Shown piece by piece: positions 15,776 to 25,426 of a stretch of DNA of 64,000 nt. Position numbers and translations under genes: made by a program. Every line of letters starts with the position of its first letter. Position 1 is the stretch's first letter. Source of the DNA: Muricoccus pecuniae (lineage in GTDB: Bacteria > Pseudomonadota > Alphaproteobacteria > Acetobacterales > Acetobacteraceae); the NCBI RefSeq assembly GCF_014199205.1, contig NZ_JACIJD010000006.1:62001-126000 (forward strand). The letters run 5' to 3'. Under the pieces are notes generated by a model, which worked only from the letters and a program-made list of their open reading frames with translations, made no database searches and was not told the origin of the DNA.

Positions 15776-17881
15776 TCAGATCGCGTCAACGCTCCCCATC
15801 TGATGCTCGAGCGATTGCCGAACCAAGCCGATCACGTAGGGCAACTCGTCCATGGAGGCCAAGCCGACATCCACCTCGCCGTTCCCCCAGCGGCCCATGC
15901 CTGCGATGTTCTTGCAGAGCCCGCGGGGATCGTCGATCTCGTGGAACTTGAGGTTCAGCGTCAGACGTAGCCGCCTGGCCTGGGGGATGACGTCGACGAA
16001 ATTGGTTTCGGCCTTGAACGCGATGTAGACCTTGCGGACCTCCTCGGTCACGCAGGGGTCCAGGGCCAGCACCTGCGCACGGAATGCGTCGAACAGGACG
16101 CGCACAGGGCCGGTCGCCAACTGGGGATGATCGGCGAGGGTGTATCCACCCTGGGTCGCCGTAGGCCGGTATGCCTGCAAGATGGCCGGATCGAGCTTCG
16201 GAGCGGCCCAGACCGATGCTGCCAGGGTGCTCAGCCGCTCCGCCCGCTCCTGGATCGCCGCTTCATCCCAGGTGGACAGGGCGCCGAGCCCCTTGTTTAG
16301 CCGCAGAGGACTGCTGCCGAAGCCAACATCCTTCATGTCGCGATCCTTCATGTCACGCTTCTCGATGAAGGACTTGTCGCTGTACTGGGAATTGTAGCCG
16401 GTCAGCGTCAAATTGCCGAGCGTGTGCAGATAGGTCGAGTGGATCCGCTGCCAGTCAGCACCGAGGGCCGAGCGCCAAGCAGGGGACAGGTTCTCGTTCT
16501 GCGGCATGATGTGCTCGATGGTGTAGTCCTCCACCATCACGCGTTCCCTGCGGCCGTCATTCTCCAGGCGTCGCAGCCAGTAGCTCCGGCTACGGGCGTT
16601 GTAGAGGTCCTTGGTCTGTAGGGCCCGCTTGAACTCCTCGTCGAGTGGGAAGCGGCGGTAGGACGGCAGCCCGAGGAAGTGCGCCTGGATGCTCTCCAGG
16701 TAGCGGTTCTTCTTGAGGGCCTTGCCGAACCCCGCGAAGGTCTTGTTCAGCGAGTTCGTCGGGATGTCACAGACAGCGCGGCGGAAGACATAGCTCTCGA
16801 CCAGGCGCGCGGCCTGCACGAACTCGTCCTTGGACAAAGTGCCGGAGGCGTAATCGTGGTAGAGTTCGAGCAGGAACGGGAGGGCGACCTCGACGCGCAG
16901 TTCCCGGATGTCATGGAAGACGTCCTTGAGCGAGCGGTCGTTCTCGGCTCCCAGCGCCATCTTGCAGTAGTACCCGGCGTAGGCGCGGATATCCCTGACA
17001 AGCTCATCCATGTCGCTCCCGCGGCCGAGCGCGTAGTCCTTGAATACCTCGTAGACCGCCTCGACGTTCGGGATCTCACCCTTCTTGAGGGTCAGGTAGT
17101 GGCGCATGAAGGTGTCGAAGTAGAGCGAGTAGGCCTCTTGGCCGAAGTCGAGCTCCATCGGACGCCAGTACTGCTCGTAGAGCCTGGTCTGAAGCGTGGG
17201 TTCCAGGCCCATGAGGATGAAGTTGCGGATCAGGTCGGCTTGGCTGAGCTTGCGGCCGGTCGAGTTCAGGCTCTCGAAGATTAGCTGTGGGTTGTCCTGA
17301 TCGCGGTTGAGCGAGATGTCCACCACCATGAGCTTGGCGATGCCCTGGCAGACCGTGACCAGGTTGTCCTTCTCCCCCTTCAGCCATTCCTGGAACAGGG
17401 CGAAGTTGGCGTGGATCCGCAGGGAGTGGTCCTTGGGCTGCGGGTCTCCGTCCACCAAGGACGTCAGGGAGGCCTTGTCAGTCTGGGAGAGGACGAGCTT
17501 GTAGCGGCGGTCTCCGTCCTCGAGGGGGTTGAGGAGGAAGTAGTTCCGCAGCTTTTTGGCCGAGAAGCCATCGAGCGGCTCCGTGTCTCCCAACGCCCTG
17601 GCCAGGGCCTCGAGCAGGAGGGTCACCGTTGTCAGCCGTTGCTGGCCGTCAATGACGAGAAGAGGTGGCTGGTTGACGACCTGGTACAGCCCCTTCTCGA
17701 CATAGACAACCGAGCCGACGAAATGGGCGCCGATGCCGGGATTGCGGCCCGCGCTGAGGATATCCTGCCATAGCTGGCGGCACTCGCGCTCGGTCCAGCT
17801 ATAAGTCCGCTGGTAGATGGGGATGACGAACTGGGGCGATCTCTTGAGGAAGTCCAGCAGCTTCGCTTCGGTGGCCTTCAT
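15776..17881 (-). CDS. GmrSD-type DUF262/DUF1524 restriction nuclease
   Basis: A 701-residue fused type IV-like nuclease. The DUF262 (GmrS-like) NTPase domain has IPIYQRTYSW near residue 20 and DGQQRLTT at 78-85. The DUF1524 (GmrD-like) HNH-type domain has IEHIMPQ near 453 followed by HTLGNLTLTGYNS. A C-terminal region of about 110 residues fits DUF5655. Family members cut modified, for example glucosylated, phage DNA. The gene is read alone, convergent with the FtsH-like operon, and is followed by about 200 bases with no gene. All visible key motifs are intact. Confidence 0.9.
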   Translation of the reverse strand: MKATEAKLLDFLKRSPQFVIPIYQRTYSWTERECRQLWQDILSAGRNPGIGAHFVGSVVYVEKGLYQVVNQPPLLVIDGQQRLTTVTLLLEALARALGDTEPLDGFSAKKLRNYFLLNPLEDGDRRYKLVLSQTDKASLTSLVDGDPQPKDHSLRIHANFALFQEWLKGEKDNLVTVCQGIAKLMVVDISLNRDQDNPQLIFESLNSTGRKLSQADLIRNFILMGLEPTLQTRLYEQYWRPMELDFGQEAYSLYFDTFMRHYLTLKKGEIPNVEAVYEVFKDYALGRGSDMDELVRDIRAYAGYYCKMALGAENDRSLKDVFHDIRELRVEVALPFLLELYHDYASGTLSKDEFVQAARLVESYVFRRAVCDIPTNSLNKTFAGFGKALKKNRYLESIQAHFLGLPSYRRFPLDEEFKRALQTKDLYNARSRSYWLRRLENDGRRERVMVEDYTIEHIMPQNENLSPAWRSALGADWQRIHSTYLHTLGNLTLTGYNSQYSDKSFIEKRDMKDRDMKDVGFGSSPLRLNKGLGALSTWDEAAIQERAERLSTLAASVWAAPKLDPAILQAYRPTATQGGYTLADHPQLATGPVRVLFDAFRAQVLALDPCVTEEVRKVYIAFKAETNFVDVIPQARRLRLTLNLKFHEIDDPRGLCKNIAGMGRWGNGEVDVGLASMDELPYVIGLVRQSLEHQMGSVDAI

Positions 17882-18130
17882 GGCGGTTCCTCTCTGCTTG
17901 AGGCTCCTCTATTCCCCGAGATGCTGAGTGTCGATATCGCGGCTCGTCGCGCGTCTCAGCAACGCCATCACTAACTGCGCAACTCCCCTGCGGACACCTG
18001 CTTGGCCTCTGGAAGGGCCATGGCTAGGGCTCTCCCGGTTGCTGCTCCCGCTGACAGAGTCGAACCTCGATCAGGCTGTTTATCGGGCGGGGTGAGTGGG
18101 GTTCCGTGCTGTCAGCCCGAGACGGCATCC

Positions 18131-18518
18131 CTCGACATCACCTACGTCCGCGCGCACCGCTCGGCCCACGGCGAAAAAGGGAGCCAGGACGTAGGCCATC
18201 GGCTCGTCGCGCGGGGGCCAGACCACCTAGATCCACGTTCTCACGGAGGTCCTTGGCCGCCCCGCGGTCATCCATCTGACCCCTGGCAACGCCAGCGACG
18301 TGACGGCAGCACCCGACGTGCTCGCCGCCACTCCCGGCCGCCTCCGCCGCCTCGTAGCGGACCGGGGCTACGCCGCCGACGGGTTGCAGCGTGACCTGCG
18401 CGCCCTGGGTACGAAGCGGGTCATCCCAGGCCGTTGCTGCCGCAAACGTTGCATCCGCCGCGGCATGAGGCGCTACCGCGACCGTTGGCGCATCGAGGCC
18501 GCCGTCGTCGCGTCCTGA
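18131..18518 (+). pseudogene. IS5-family transposase remnant (C-terminal part)
   Basis: The DDE-core wording of IS5/IS427-type transposases is visible across two frames: TYVRAHRSAHGEK, then after a frameshift IGSSRGGQTT, an in-frame TAG where K is expected, IHVLTEVLGRPAVIHLTPGN, and finally DRGYAADGL and YRDRWRIEAA. It stops before the normal C-terminus. It is inactive. Confidence 0.8.
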
Positions 18519-18533
18519 TGCTGATCGAGCCCG

Positions 18534-18705
18534 GACCCTGGTTCCGGAGGACCTCTGGGCGGCGATCAACACGTTGCTGCTACGTAAGCGGCACAAGCCG
18601 AAGGGCGGTCTTCCGCGGTTGTCGGACCGGGCGGCGATGACAGACATTCCACATCAAGCGGCGACGTCGGACCTCTCTCTACACCAGCTTACCCCGGGGA
18701 TGTAG
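18534..18705 (+). pseudogene. IS5-family transposase N-terminal fragment
   Basis: A second, different piece directly after the first: LVPEDLWAAINTLL and HKPKGGLPRLSDRAAMT match the start of an IS5-type transposase (E-D-L-W...P-L-L...R-x-x-L-T-G-I). The match is lost soon afterwards. The abutting of a C-terminal piece with an N-terminal piece suggests nested or recombined insertions. Confidence 0.65.
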
Positions 18706-18785
18706 AAGCTGTAATCATTCCGCTTGCTTGTCCCATGCTGCCCCGTCTCCAGTTTGTGGCTTGCGTACTTGATATAGAGAGAAGC

Positions 18786-20612
18786 GTGAGAACTGACGGT
18801 TCTACCCTGCTGAGCACCCTGAGACGGCCCACGCTCCGCGGGCGTCTTGCCCTCCTCGTTCTCGCGGTGGTCCTCCCCCTCGTGGCCCTGAACCTGGCCC
18901 TCGTCTACATCGGGTATCGCAACGGTCGTCAGCAGGCGGGACAGGAGGCGCTGAACGTTGCGCGTGGACTGGCCCTGGCTCTTGAGGGTGAACTGCGCGG
19001 CCGCACCCTGGCGCTTGAGGTGCTCGCCGCCTCACGCGCTCTCGCGAGCGACGATCTCGACACCTTCCGATCCCAGGCGGAGAACCTGGTCGCGCGTCAG
19101 GCACCCGGCGCCAATATCCTGCTGCTCCAGGAGGACGGCCAACAACTCATGAACACCGCCGCACCGCGCGGCGCGCCGCTGCCTTCGCGGGCCTACATGG
19201 TCAACCACCAGCGCGTCCTCGCCACGGGGCAGTCGTCTACGTCGGATGTCTATTTCGGTGTCGTTGTCCGCCGCCCGGTCGTGGCCATTGACGTCCTGGT
19301 GCCAAGGAAGGAGGGCGCGCCCCCCCTTGTACTGACCTTGAATCCCCCTCTCGACGCGTTCGACGCACTGATCAGGCGGCAGCAGCCCGATGCCGGTTGG
19401 ATCGTCGCGATCTTCGACCGCACCGGGCTCCGCGTGGCACGCGCCCCCGACCCGGACCGCTTCGTCGGTCAACCAATCACCGCCGACCTCATGGAGCACT
19501 GGGTCTCCGGTGCTCCCGACGGCCGTCTCGACGCCGTCAGCGCGGACGGCACCCGGGTGCTCACCGCGTTCGCACGCCTACCCGAGCCCTACGGCTGGGG
19601 CGTTGCCGCTGCCGTGCCCGAGGCAACGCTCACGCGCCCAGCCCTCCTGACGGCAGTCACCCTCTTGGCGATAGAACTCTCCGTGCTCGCGCTCGGCATT
19701 TTCCTCGCCCGCAGGATCGCGCGCGGCGTTTTGCGCCCGATCACTGACCTCCTGCGGCTCGCCGCCTCACCCGATGAGGCGGCCTTGCCAACGTCCAGCC
19801 GTGTACGAGGGGGGTTGCCTGAGGCAGACCGACTCGCCGAGGCGCTGATGACGGCGGCCCGCCACCGCCGGACGGCCACGGCCTCGCTCCTGGACAGCGA
19901 GCGGCGCTTGCGGCTCGTCGTGGCGGAACTGAACCATCGCGCCAAGAACGCCCTCGCCACGGTGCAGTCGCTTGCCATGCAGACGGCCCGCGGGACTGCG
20001 GGGAGCAGTCCTGATGAGTTCGTCAAAGCGTTCACAGGGCGCCTGCAATCCCTTGCCCGCGCGCACGACCTCCTGACAACCGTGGCCTGGGAGGGGGCGG
20101 CGCTTGACGCAGTGGTGCGCTCCGGGCTCGCACCCTGGCTCGGCCAGACTGGGGCCGACCAGGGGCTGCGCTTCGAGCTCAAGGTTTCGGCCAGCAGCCC
20201 TATGCCTCAGATACCGCCAGGCCAAGTACAGGCGCTGGTGATGGGGCTGCACGAACTGGCGGTAAACGCCATCAAGCACGGCGCCCTCTCCGTACCTGAA
20301 GGGCATGTCGAGGTATCCTGCACAGCCGACCCGGCCAGTCGTACAGCAACCGTGGCATGGCGTGAGGTGGGCGGACCGCCCGTGCTGGGTGTTCCGGTCC
20401 GGCGCGGCTTTGGATTACGGCTCCTGGAGCGCGCCCTGGCGCATGATCTCGGGGCCAGCGCCAAGATCGTCGTGGAGTTCGAACGGGAGGGACTGCGGGC
20501 CACAATAACCTTTACGCCACGTCCACTGTCCCCGATGGAGGCCACCTTCCAAGACGATGTGGTCAAGCATTCTCCAGGCTTGCCAGAGGCCGCGCGCCTC
20601 AGTGCTCCGTGA
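18786..20612 (+). CDS. HWE-family sensor histidine kinase
   Basis: About 608 residues from a GTG preceded by GAGAGAAG; an in-frame ATG at 18735 has no ribosome site. A first transmembrane helix lies near residues 15-40, then an extracytoplasmic double-CACHE-like sensor, a second helix near 300-325 and a HAMP-like linker. The HWE/HisKA_2 phosphoacceptor motif ELNHRAKNALATVQSLAMQT begins near 381, with the His near 384. The ATPase domain shows HELAVNAIKHGA (N box) and GFGLRLLERAL. No response regulator is adjacent, so it is an orphan. Decayed IS5-type transposases lie on both sides, hinting that it was moved in or stranded by insertion events. Confidence 0.9.
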   Translation: MRTDGSTLLSTLRRPTLRGRLALLVLAVVLPLVALNLALVYIGYRNGRQQAGQEALNVARGLALALEGELRGRTLALEVLAASRALASDDLDTFRSQAENLVARQAPGANILLLQEDGQQLMNTAAPRGAPLPSRAYMVNHQRVLATGQSSTSDVYFGVVVRRPVVAIDVLVPRKEGAPPLVLTLNPPLDAFDALIRRQQPDAGWIVAIFDRTGLRVARAPDPDRFVGQPITADLMEHWVSGAPDGRLDAVSADGTRVLTAFARLPEPYGWGVAAAVPEATLTRPALLTAVTLLAIELSVLALGIFLARRIARGVLRPITDLLRLAASPDEAALPTSSRVRGGLPEADRLAEALMTAARHRRTATASLLDSERRLRLVVAELNHRAKNALATVQSLAMQTARGTAGSSPDEFVKAFTGRLQSLARAHDLLTTVAWEGAALDAVVRSGLAPWLGQTGADQGLRFELKVSASSPMPQIPPGQVQALVMGLHELAVNAIKHGALSVPEGHVEVSCTADPASRTATVAWREVGGPPVLGVPVRRGFGLRLLERALAHDLGASAKIVVEFEREGLRATITFTPRPLSPMEATFQDDVVKHSPGLPEAARLSAP

Positions 20613-20806
20613 GATCCTGATGTTCGCTTCCGCCAGTGCTGTCATCGGGCATGACACATCAGCCGGTGCCGAGTTCATGCGCAAGCCGTTCAGGAGCGCC
20701 GTCCCCGACCCCAAGCAAGCTTGGTCGGTTCCCAGCCCCCTCCGAGATGGTTGAGGAGAGGTGAGCGGCGGGGGTTCTGCGCGTGCGGGGGGTGCCTGAC
20801 GTCCAT

Positions 20807-21415
20807 CGAGGTAGCCCCTCTTGGACCCCTGCCGCCCGCGCGCAGCTTGCGTGCGGCTTCCGGTCCCATGCACCGTGCAACGGACATCCGTGGACCTGGC
20901 CGATGCGGCTGGTGATCGATGCCATCCTCCAAGGCTCCGGACGGGTTGTGCCTGGGCCCACCTGCCACGCGAGTTCCCACCCTCCGGGACGTGCTTCGCT
21001 GGGTCCTGCGCCTCTCGCGCTCGGGCACCTTCGAGCGGCTGGCGCACGCGCTCACCATGGCCGACCGCGAGCGCCTGGGCCGGGAGGCATCCCCGACAGC
21101 GGTCGTGCTGGATGCTCCGTCGGCCCGCTCGGGCGGCGTCGGCGTGAAGGAGATGCGCGGCTACGACACCGGGAAGAAGGTGACGAGGCGCAAGCGCCGT
21201 GCCCTGGTAGACACTGATGGCAGGCTCCTGATGGCCGCCGCCTCACCGGTCTCCCTGCACGAAAGCCGGGGTGTTGGGTGGTGGAGCGGCCCTTCGCTTG
21301 GTTCGGCCGATGAGGACGCCTCGCCCGCGACCACGACGCCATCCTGAGCTCCGCCGTCGGCTTCTTTACCCTCGCCGCCACCATGGTCCTCGTCAGGCGT
21401 CTGGCGTGGCCGTTA
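20807..21415 (+). pseudogene. IS5-family transposase remnant
   Basis: Fragments of one transposase occur in several frames: MRLVIDAIL, LRTGCAWAHLPREFPP after a one-base shift, LSRSGTFERLAHAL, VVLDAPSARSGGVGVKE, KVTRRKRRALVDTDGRLL, and lastly VVERPFAWFGR, a stop, and SAVGFFTLAATMVLVRRL. About 60 residues are missing between the last two blocks. This is an inactive copy with frameshifts, a deletion and a nonsense codon. Confidence 0.8.
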
Positions 21416-21427
21416 TCACGCGGGCTC

Positions 21428-21964
21428 CTAGTGGCGTCGCTGGCGCCGCCACTCCCATGGGGGCACCCGCTCGGCTTCCGGTAGCGCCCAGAGCCCTCGC
21501 TTCGCACGCCGCGCACTTTCCTCTCGAACCACCATGGACGGATCCTGCGAGTACTGCCGGTAGACCCAGGCCGCCCCACGCTCCACGAGCTCCGCGTTCG
21601 CATTCCGGCCGTCCACCCAGACGACGCCGACGGTGCGCCCATACCGGTCGACGTCGACGACATCGACACGGGCGGCGCGCCGGAAGGTCAGGTCGGCAAG
21701 CGCCTGCCTCGCGCGAGTCCCGAACGGCTGCCTGCTTTCGGGGGCGTCGATCTCGGCCAGCCGGATCCGGCGCTGCACGTTGCCTGGGGTGAGAAGCGTG
21801 AGCGTGTCGCCGTCATGAATAGCAACCACTTCGCCCCGCAGGGCCGTGCTTCCAGCTTGCGGCTCGGACAGCGGCGCGCAGGCAAGGACAGGAAGGAGGG
21901 CGATGGTCGCTAGGCAGACGCGGATTCTGAGCCAGAAGGCCGAGGGCTGGGAGGTGAATTCCAT
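21428..21964 (-). CDS. Thermonuclease-like (SNase) lipoprotein
   Basis: A 178-residue protein from the ATG of MEFTSQPSAF; the open frame runs back to 22135 but the extra part is unlikely. A hydrophobic signal ends in a lipobox-like VLAC near residue 27, predicting an outer- or inner-membrane lipoprotein. The nuclease fold follows: IHDGDTLTLL, RIRLAEIDAPESRQPFG, DRYGRTVGVVWV and the helix with REESARRAKRGLW. Family members cleave DNA and RNA with calcium. Catalytic Asp, Arg and Glu positions seem present. It abuts the decayed IS and is divergent from hsdM. Confidence 0.85.
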   Translation of the reverse strand: MEFTSQPSAFWLRIRVCLATIALLPVLACAPLSEPQAGSTALRGEVVAIHDGDTLTLLTPGNVQRRIRLAEIDAPESRQPFGTRARQALADLTFRRAARVDVVDVDRYGRTVGVVWVDGRNANAELVERGAAWVYRQYSQDPSMVVREESARRAKRGLWALPEAERVPPWEWRRQRRH

Positions 21965-22280
21965 GCTGATCTTGTAGCCAGCCCCGTTCGCTTGCGGAAC
22001 ACAGCGGGGTGTCGGCTCTGGCCAGCCGCCTGACACCCGCCAATGACCGGCGCGACAAAAAGACCACAGCGACGGGAGCAGTGCGGCCCAAAGCAAACAT
22101 GTTGACGGGCCGCGGAGGAGATGCGGTTTCATCATGGATCAAGAAGCTTTCGATCCGGGAATCGGTATGTAATCCTTGAGGAAGTAGCCCGCACTCCCCT
22201 GAGGCATTCATGTCCACGATGTATCCTACCCAGCGCCGAATGGCAGCCACGGCCCAACTCGTGCTCGAAGGCCGACCGGC
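21965..22280. other. Intergenic region between SNase gene and hsdM
   Basis: The minus-strand open frame of the SNase gene continues through it but without signal-like or family sequence. It should hold the divergent promoters of the nuclease gene and the hsd operon. No RNA gene or repeat was recognised. Confidence 0.4.
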
Positions 22281-24116
22281 GTGAGCGACACCTCCCTCTC
22301 GAACCTGATCTGGCAGGTCGCCGACCTCCTCCGGGGCGATTACCGTCCGGCCGAGTACGGCAAGGTCATCCTGCCGTTCACCGTGCTCCGGCGCCTGGAT
22401 TGCGTCCTCGCGCCGACTAAGGCGGCCGCGCTGGCCGAGAAGACTGCTAAGGAGGGGATGGGGCTGAACCCCGACCCCTTCCTCCAGCAGATCACCAAGG
22501 TGCCCTTCTGGAACACCTCACCGCTGGACCTGCCGAAGCTGCTCGGCGATCAGGATAACATCGCGGCCAACCTGACCGCCTACGTACAGGCGTTCGCGGC
22601 GCCGGTCCGGGACATCTTTGACCGCTACCGGTTCACCGAGCAGCTTGACCGGCTCCGGAAGGCCGGTCTGCTCTACCAAGTCATTGAGCGCTTCGCTGGG
22701 TTCGATCTGAGCCCGACGGCCGTGAAGCCGCACCAGATGGGCCTCGTCTTCGAGGAGCTCATCCGCAAGTTCGCCGACGCCGCGAACGACACGGCGGGCG
22801 AGCAGTTCACACCGCGGGACGCAATCGCCCTGATGACAGCCATCCTGTTCGCCGAGGACCACGACGTGCTGACCCCGGGCAACCGGGTGGTCCGCACCAT
22901 CTACGACCCGACGGCTGGGACTGGAGGCATGCTGTCCGGCGCCGAGGAGTACCTGCTCGGCTTCAATCCGCAAGCGACCCTGACGATGTACGGCCAGGAG
23001 CTCAACGACGAGAGCTATGCCATCTGCAAGGCGGACATGCTCATCAAGGGGCAGGACGTCAGGAACATCATCTGCGGCAACACGCTGTCCGACGACGGCC
23101 ACGCGGGCCGCAAGTTCGACTACATGCTGTCCAATCCCCCTTTCGGCGTTGAGTGGAAGAAGGTCGAGAAGGCCGTCCGCCGCGAGTACGAGGAGCAGGG
23201 GTTCAACGGCCGGTTCGGACCCGGGCTGCCGCGGGTTTCTGACGGCTCGATGCTGTTTCTGCTCCATCTCCTGAGCAAGATGCGCCCGGCGAAGGACGGA
23301 GGCAGCCGGATTGGCATCGTCCTGAACGGCTCTCCGCTGTTCACCGGCGGCGCTGGCTCCGGCGAGAGCGAGATTCGGCGCTACGTGCTCGAGAATGACC
23401 TCCTCGAAGCCATCATCGCTTTGCCGACTGATATGTTTTTCAACACAGGGATTGCGACCTACATTTGGGTGCTCTCAAACCGCAAGCCGGAGCACCGCAA
23501 GGGCAAAGTTCAGCTAATCAATGGCTCCGACCAATGGCGGAGGATGCGTAAGAGTCAGGGCAGTAAGCGCCGGGAAATGAGCGACGAACACGTCGCACTT
23601 GTCACCAACTTGTTTCAGGACGCCGCCGAAGCCCGACTGGCTACCCTCACCGACGCGGAGGGCAAGATAATGTCTATGGTCGTTCAGGACGGCCAGGAAC
23701 CTCCTCCGGCGCCGAAGGGTGGCAGCGTCAGGCTTGCTCCCATCTCGCAAGTGTTCCGCAATGAGGATTTTGGCTACCGCACGATCGTGGTTGAACGCCC
23801 GCTGCTCGACGCAGACGACAAACCGATGTTGGGCTTGAAGGGAAAAGCCAAGGGGCGTCCTGTACCCGACCCAGCCCGCCGGGACAGCGAAAGCGTGCCC
23901 CTTACTGAGGAGGTCGATGCCTATTTTGCAAAAGAGGTCATACCTCACGCGCCAGACGCCTGGATAGATCATGAGAGAACCAAGGTCGGATACGAGATCC
24001 CATTCAATAGGCACTTCTACGTATATGAGCCACCGCGTCCACTGGTTACGATCGACACGGAGTTAGAACAGGTGACCGATCGAATCTTGGCGATGATTGG
24101 GGGGCTTAAATCGTGA
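22281..24116 (+). CDS. hsdM: Type I restriction system methyltransferase HsdM
   Basis: A 611-residue N6-adenine methyltransferase with an N-terminal HsdM helical domain. The SAM-binding motif I DPTAGTGGM begins near residue 209 and the catalytic NPPFG near residue 285. The start is a GTG. It forms M2S with HsdS to methylate the recognition site and pairs with HsdR for restriction. Its stop overlaps the hsdS start (GTGA). Base composition drops clearly after about 23,400, in the C-terminal ~240 codons, and stays low through hsdS, suggesting that this part was exchanged together with hsdS. Confidence 0.95.
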   Translation: MSDTSLSNLIWQVADLLRGDYRPAEYGKVILPFTVLRRLDCVLAPTKAAALAEKTAKEGMGLNPDPFLQQITKVPFWNTSPLDLPKLLGDQDNIAANLTAYVQAFAAPVRDIFDRYRFTEQLDRLRKAGLLYQVIERFAGFDLSPTAVKPHQMGLVFEELIRKFADAANDTAGEQFTPRDAIALMTAILFAEDHDVLTPGNRVVRTIYDPTAGTGGMLSGAEEYLLGFNPQATLTMYGQELNDESYAICKADMLIKGQDVRNIICGNTLSDDGHAGRKFDYMLSNPPFGVEWKKVEKAVRREYEEQGFNGRFGPGLPRVSDGSMLFLLHLLSKMRPAKDGGSRIGIVLNGSPLFTGGAGSGESEIRRYVLENDLLEAIIALPTDMFFNTGIATYIWVLSNRKPEHRKGKVQLINGSDQWRRMRKSQGSKRREMSDEHVALVTNLFQDAAEARLATLTDAEGKIMSMVVQDGQEPPPAPKGGSVRLAPISQVFRNEDFGYRTIVVERPLLDADDKPMLGLKGKAKGRPVPDPARRDSESVPLTEEVDAYFAKEVIPHAPDAWIDHERTKVGYEIPFNRHFYVYEPPRPLVTIDTELEQVTDRILAMIGGLKS

Positions 24117-25426
24117 GCCTTCCTGTCTACTCGGCTTACAAGGACAGCGGTTCAACGCTGTTGGGCGCAGTGCCTGCTCATTGGCCAGTCGTGCAGTTCA
24201 AGCGTGTAGCACGACTAGCCTATGGTGCTGCGCTCCCTACAGAGTCCAGGAACGATGCTGGGAGCCTGCTTGCGTATGGATCGAACGGGCCAGTGGGATG
24301 CCACGATGTTGCCAACACGAAAGCGCCTGTGATTATTGTTGGACGCAAAGGATCCTATGGCGCGCTGAATTGGAGCGACGCGCCGGTCTTCGCGATAGAC
24401 ACGGCCTACTTTGTAGATCAGTCTATGGCAGACTGCGATTTGCGTTGGCTATATTGGGCATATTATGTCGCTAATTTTGCGGCATTCTCACAGGATACTG
24501 GCGTTCCAGGCCTAGCTCGCGAGCTAGTTCATGACATGCACTTCGTTAGGCCACCTTCCGCTGAACAACTCGCCATCGCCGCCTTTCTCGACCGAGAGAC
24601 GGCCAAGATTGACGATTTGATTACTCAACAGGAGCGCCTGATCGCGCTCTTGGAGGAAAAGAAGCAGGCGACCATCTCACATGCGGTCACCAAGGGATTG
24701 GACCCGAGTGTGCCGATGAAAGACAGCGGCATTGAGTGGCTTGGTGAGATCCCCGCGCATTGGCATATAACGCGGATCAAGTACGTCACCCGCACACTGG
24801 AGCAGGGCTGGAGCCCTCAATGTGACGGGTATCCGGTAGATAGCTCAGAAGCGTGGGGGGTCCTGAAGGTTGGCTGTGTGAATGGGGGCAGGTTTAATCC
24901 AAACGAGAACAAGACACTGCCGCTCGACCTGGAACCCATTCCAAATCTCGGCCTTCGGGCGGGTGATGTACTCGTTTCGCGGGCGAACACCCGGGAGCTT
25001 GTCGGGAGTGCAGCAGTTGTCTTGGTAGATCATCCCCGCCTGATGCTGTGTGACAAACTTTATAGGCTCAGGATGAACCAAGTCCGCTGCTTGCCCGAAT
25101 TCCTGGCACGATTCTTAGGATCAAACGCCGCGAGGGAACAGATAGGACTAGCAGCGGGTGGGGCGAGCTCATCTATGCTAAACATCTCCCAAGATGCGAT
25201 CATGGATTTACCGTTGCCGCTACCTTCTCTTCGTGAGCAAAAGGATATCCTCGGCTCGCTCGACCGCCACTGTCGCGACAATGAATTACTGACTGCCGAA
25301 GTTGAGCACGGGATGGCGCTACTGAAGGAGCGCCGCGCCGCTCTCATTTCGGCCGCCGTGACCGGCAAGATCGACGTCCGTGGCTTCGTTAACGCTGACC
25401 TTGCGATGCAAGAGGCCGCAGAATGA
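24113..25426 (+). CDS. hsdS: Type I restriction specificity subunit HsdS
   Basis: A 437-residue DNA-recognition subunit. Two target-recognition domains are each introduced by a P-A-H-W segment (LLGAVPAHW near residue 18 and WLGEIPAHW near residue 210) and followed by coiled-coil spacers (FLDRETAKIDDLITQQERL and a second at the C-terminus). The two domains read the two halves of a bipartite site, which cannot be deduced from sequence alone. It is overlapped at both ends by hsdM and hsdR. Codon use is much more AT-rich than in hsdR, as often seen for frequently exchanged specificity genes. Confidence 0.95.
   Translation: MSLPVYSAYKDSGSTLLGAVPAHWPVVQFKRVARLAYGAALPTESRNDAGSLLAYGSNGPVGCHDVANTKAPVIIVGRKGSYGALNWSDAPVFAIDTAYFVDQSMADCDLRWLYWAYYVANFAAFSQDTGVPGLARELVHDMHFVRPPSAEQLAIAAFLDRETAKIDDLITQQERLIALLEEKKQATISHAVTKGLDPSVPMKDSGIEWLGEIPAHWHITRIKYVTRTLEQGWSPQCDGYPVDSSEAWGVLKVGCVNGGRFNPNENKTLPLDLEPIPNLGLRAGDVLVSRANTRELVGSAAVVLVDHPRLMLCDKLYRLRMNQVRCLPEFLARFLGSNAAREQIGLAAGGASSSMLNISQDAIMDLPLPLPSLREQKDILGSLDRHCRDNELLTAEVEHGMALLKERRAALISAAVTGKIDVRGFVNADLAMQEAAE

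Noticed and set aside
21965-22135. N-terminal extension of the SNase gene
   Set aside because: The signal sequence and lipobox begin at the internal ATG; the extra 57 residues lack any family feature.
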